DNA from: an uncultured beta proteobacterium
GTDB lineage: Bacteria > Pseudomonadota > Gammaproteobacteria > Burkholderiales > Rhodocyclaceae
Length of the DNA stretch: 7,119 bases
Assembly (NCBI GenBank): GCA_903917505.1
Contig: CAIXAY010000142.1
Span: 1 to 7,119 of the forward strand
Direction: 5' to 3'
The notes under the pieces are model-generated. The model saw only the letters and a list, made by a program, of their open reading frames with translations. It did not search any database and was not told the DNA's origin. This document shows positions 5,114 through 7,119 of the stretch, piece by piece. Both the position numbers and the translations under genes were made by a program. Position 1 is the first letter of the stretch, and every line of letters starts with the position of its first letter.

Positions 5114-7119
5114 CTATTGGAATTTGTAGATGTAGCGAACACCGACGAAATTCGATACCTGTTTTTGATCGGCAGTAACCGTCGTGCCATCGGCTGTCGA
5201 GTTTCCACCGTACGCGAAAGGCGTCCCGTCCGCGAACATCCACGACCAGTCATTCGTTTTCCAGTGCTCATGGATCAGGTCAAACCGAACGGTCGAATGC
5301 TTGTCGACGGCGTATTGCGAAAAGAACTTGAGCCGGATCAAGGTGTTCTTGATATCGGGCAAGTCTCCCGTGAAATTCGCGGTCTGGGGGTAACTAAGCG
5401 CTTGCTGATACCGGCTGACGTCTTGCGTCCATTGCAGATCGGCTCCCAACGCGATCCGCTCGGTGACCTCGCCGCGCAATCCCAAGCCGACGGAATTTCC
5501 CGTGTCTTGGAGATTGTCATCCTTAATGTTTAGCGCCACGTTCGCGTTGTTATTGTTCAACTGATGCGCCTGATTGTGGTCGTACGTATACCACGCATCG
5601 AGCTTCCATTTATCGTTCAGGGCATAGCTTGCATCGAGGCTCACCATTTGTGCTTTGCCATTGCGTACGCCATACGGATTGTCGTAGGCATAGTTGTCGC
5701 GAGAATCCTCCAGATTGAGTTGGAACGAAAGGCGCTCGAGCGGCGACCAGTCGAATCCCGCACGCACCTTGTTGCGCGTGCGGTCAGCGATGTTGATCGG
5801 GTTGATATAGTTGGTTGGTGCGCCGCCGGCGCCGGCAGCGGCGGATCCGTAAGTCGAACCGGTACGGTCGCTGAACAGGTAGCTGAGCGATCCGTTAACC
5901 GCGTCGGACAGCGATTTTCGCAAGGCCACACGATAGGTTGTTTCATCGAGGTTATAGCGGAAGGGAACAAGGCGCTGGTTGTCCGTGCCCCCAGGGCCAT
6001 CGCTGGTCGTCGCAATGCTCCGATCCTGGTGGCTCTGGTCTACTCCGGCCGTCAGGCTGTAACCCGCGGGCAATCGGTAAGTGCCTTCCAACTTGCCGCT
6101 CAGCGTCTTGTAGGAATACGGCGTATTGTTCATGCAGTTGCCCGCAGTACTGCAAACCCCCGTCTTCACATACTGGTTGACCGGTGTTGCGTCATCGACG
6201 TTGTAGTAGCGCAGGTTGGCCAAGAGAGACAGTTCCTTGAACGGCCGCGAGACCAAACCCAGCTGTGCCAAGGTTGTGTTCACCTCGCCGTTCAGACTTG
6301 CCGGCGAACCGGCAAGCGCAGCCGCCCCGCTTGCGAAATCTTCGTTCTGCGTGGCGTGCGTGTAAGCCAACTTGAATGTGCCGCGCGTATTCGTTGTGAA
6401 GTTGTATCCGCCGTTCAGGAAAGCCTGATGCGCCTGATTGTCCAGAGGTTGTGAAATATAGGTAACGGCGTTGGGGGCCGGAAGCGCCGCCGTGTACACC
6501 GAGGTCAGCGTGTTATCGGTGTTATACCAGCTGCCATAGTAGCCCCCCGAGAGCTGCAGGTCTTTCAGCGTGTAATTCAGGGTCATTTCCAACTGCCGTG
6601 TCGTGCTGTCGATTGGTTGTGCCGCGAACACGGCGGGATTCGACGCACCGTTTGATCTGAGCCCCCAAGCCTGATCACCGGTCTTATTTTCATTCTTGAA
6701 ACTGAAATTGAAGTCGAGATTGGGCATCAGATTCTTGAAGAACCCGAAATTGGTCAAGTCACGCTTGGTTCCGAGATTTTCTGTTTGCAGAGGTCCGGGT
6801 ACCGCGTTGGTGCTGATTATCTGCGTCGTTGTGCCGATGCCCTGCAGGCGAGTCGTATAGGTGTTCGGATTGTCGAACGGTATGCGGGAATATTCCAAGG
6901 AAACGCCGATGTCGCCTTGTCGGAGGTATTCGCCTTTGACCGACCGCGCGTCGAGACCCAGATCGGAGGCTTTCAACTTCAGCCATGTGCCTGTGGCGTC
7001 ATCGCGCTTGTTGATGTCTGCGTCGAGCAGTCCATACGTACCTTTATCGCGCATGCCATCGTAGATACCCTGCTGGGGCCTGTCGGCGCTCCAGTTACCC
7101 ACGCCAACAGAAACAGAAC
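5114..7119 (-). CDS. MtrB/PioB/MtoB-family outer-membrane beta-barrel (decaheme-associated porin), N-terminus missing
   Basis: The frame is open to the window edge and ends at TAG (5114-5116), giving about 668 visible residues. The visible start SVSVGVGNWSADRPQQGIYDG, then a GTYGLLDAD stretch, fits the first barrel strands of MtrB/PioB proteins. The rest is many alternating amphipathic strands rich in Tyr, Asn, Thr and Gly, and the protein ends in the aromatic-rich YIYKFQ, typical for BAM-dependent outer-membrane insertion. In this family the barrel wraps a decaheme cytochrome (MtrA, MtoA or PioA), giving an electron conduit through the outer membrane for iron oxidation or mineral reduction. 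The signal peptide and the N-terminal CxxC seen in some members lie outside. The GTG at 7102 is not the start, because conserved sequence continues upstream. A loop carries two close Cys in CSTAGNC (6134-6154). GC content is near 53-55% in lines counted, lower than hypF. Given the MtoD-like cytochrome downstream, MtoB is the nearest guess, but MtrB or PioB cannot be excluded. Confidence 0.92.
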   Translation of the reverse strand, partial: SVSVGVGNWSADRPQQGIYDGMRDKGTYGLLDADINKRDDATGTWLKLKASDLGLDARSVKGEYLRQGDIGVSLEYSRIPFDNPNTYTTRLQGIGTTTQIISTNAVPGPLQTENLGTKRDLTNFGFFKNLMPNLDFNFSFKNENKTGDQAWGLRSNGASNPAVFAAQPIDSTTRQLEMTLNYTLKDLQLSGGYYGSWYNTDNTLTSVYTAALPAPNAVTYISQPLDNQAHQAFLNGGYNFTTNTRGTFKLAYTHATQNEDFASGAAALAGSPASLNGEVNTTLAQLGLVSRPFKELSLLANLRYYNVDDATPVNQYVKTGVCSTAGNCMNNTPYSYKTLSGKLEGTYRLPAGYSLTAGVDQSHQDRSIATTSDGPGGTDNQRLVPFRYNLDETTYRVALRKSLSDAVNGSLSYLFSDRTGSTYGSAAAGAGGAPTNYINPINIADRTRNKVRAGFDWSPLERLSFQLNLEDSRDNYAYDNPYGVRNGKAQMVSLDASYALNDKWKLDAWYTYDHNQAHQLNNNNANVALNIKDDNLQDTGNSVGLGLRGEVTERIALGADLQWTQDVSRYQQALSYPQTANFTGDLPDIKNTLIRLKFFSQYAVDKHSTVRFDLIHEHWKTNDWSWMFADGTPFAYGGNSTADGTTVTADQKQVSNFVGVRYIYKFQ
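5561..5577. repeat. 17-bp direct repeat inside the porin gene, copy 1
   Basis: CTGATGCGCCTGATTGT occurs identically at 6425-6441. On the coding strand each copy encodes NQAHQ with the same codons, in two barrel regions 288 residues apart. Confidence 0.7.
6425..6441. repeat. 17-bp direct repeat inside the porin gene, copy 2
   Basis: Identical to 5561-5577 and in the same reading frame (encoding NQAHQ); the flanking bases differ on both sides. Confidence 0.7.

Noticed and set aside
5564..6454. A 296-codon + strand open frame opposite the porin gene
   Set aside because: Antisense to a clear beta-barrel coding region, with no family features and no good ribosome binding site seen.

Overview
The window reads as chromosomal DNA of a high-GC Gram-negative bacterium, most probably a betaproteobacterium of the Rhodocyclales or Gallionella-like type. 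This is an inference from family resemblance and gene content (RlpA with a SPOR domain, HypF, an MtrB/PioB porin and an MtoD-like cytochrome), because no rRNA or other marker gene is present.

Layout: the 3' end of rlpA (cell-wall lytic transglycosylase) lies on the + strand at 1-500. Everything after it is on the - strand. hypF (521-2800) converges on rlpA with only 20 bp between the stops. A 215-bp spacer with four inverted repeats (2801-3015) separates hypF from a block of four co-directional electron-transfer genes. In transcription order, right to left, these are an outer-membrane beta-barrel of the MtrB/PioB/MtoB family (5114-7119, N-terminus outside the window), a heptaheme c-type cytochrome with a signal peptide and a C-terminal membrane anchor (4013-4993), a four-helix membrane cytochrome b of the HydC/FdnI type (3406-4020, overlapping its predecessor by 8 nt), and a small periplasmic monoheme cytochrome c (3016-3363).

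The four genes form a plausible route for moving electrons across the envelope. The MtrB-type barrel should sheathe a decaheme cytochrome in the outer membrane; that gene (mtrA/mtoA/pioA type) is expected just beyond position 7119. The monoheme protein resembles MtoD of Fe(II)-oxidising Sideroxydans, including a His where class I cytochromes normally have the Met heme ligand, and would shuttle electrons in the periplasm. The heptaheme c plus cytochrome b pair would exchange electrons with the quinone pool. It has the organisation of the Geobacter CbcBA/CbcL bc-type modules rather than the tetraheme CymA-type protein usual in Mtr/Mto systems. The direction (Fe(II) oxidation inward or metal/electrode reduction outward) cannot be read from the sequence.

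The most interesting points are the pairing of an Mto-type conduit with a Cbc-type quinone module, the predicted bis-His monoheme cytochrome, a HypF with altered residues at three signature positions, and the hairpin-rich spacers flanking the operon modules. No tRNA, rRNA, CRISPR array, insertion sequence or integrase was seen.
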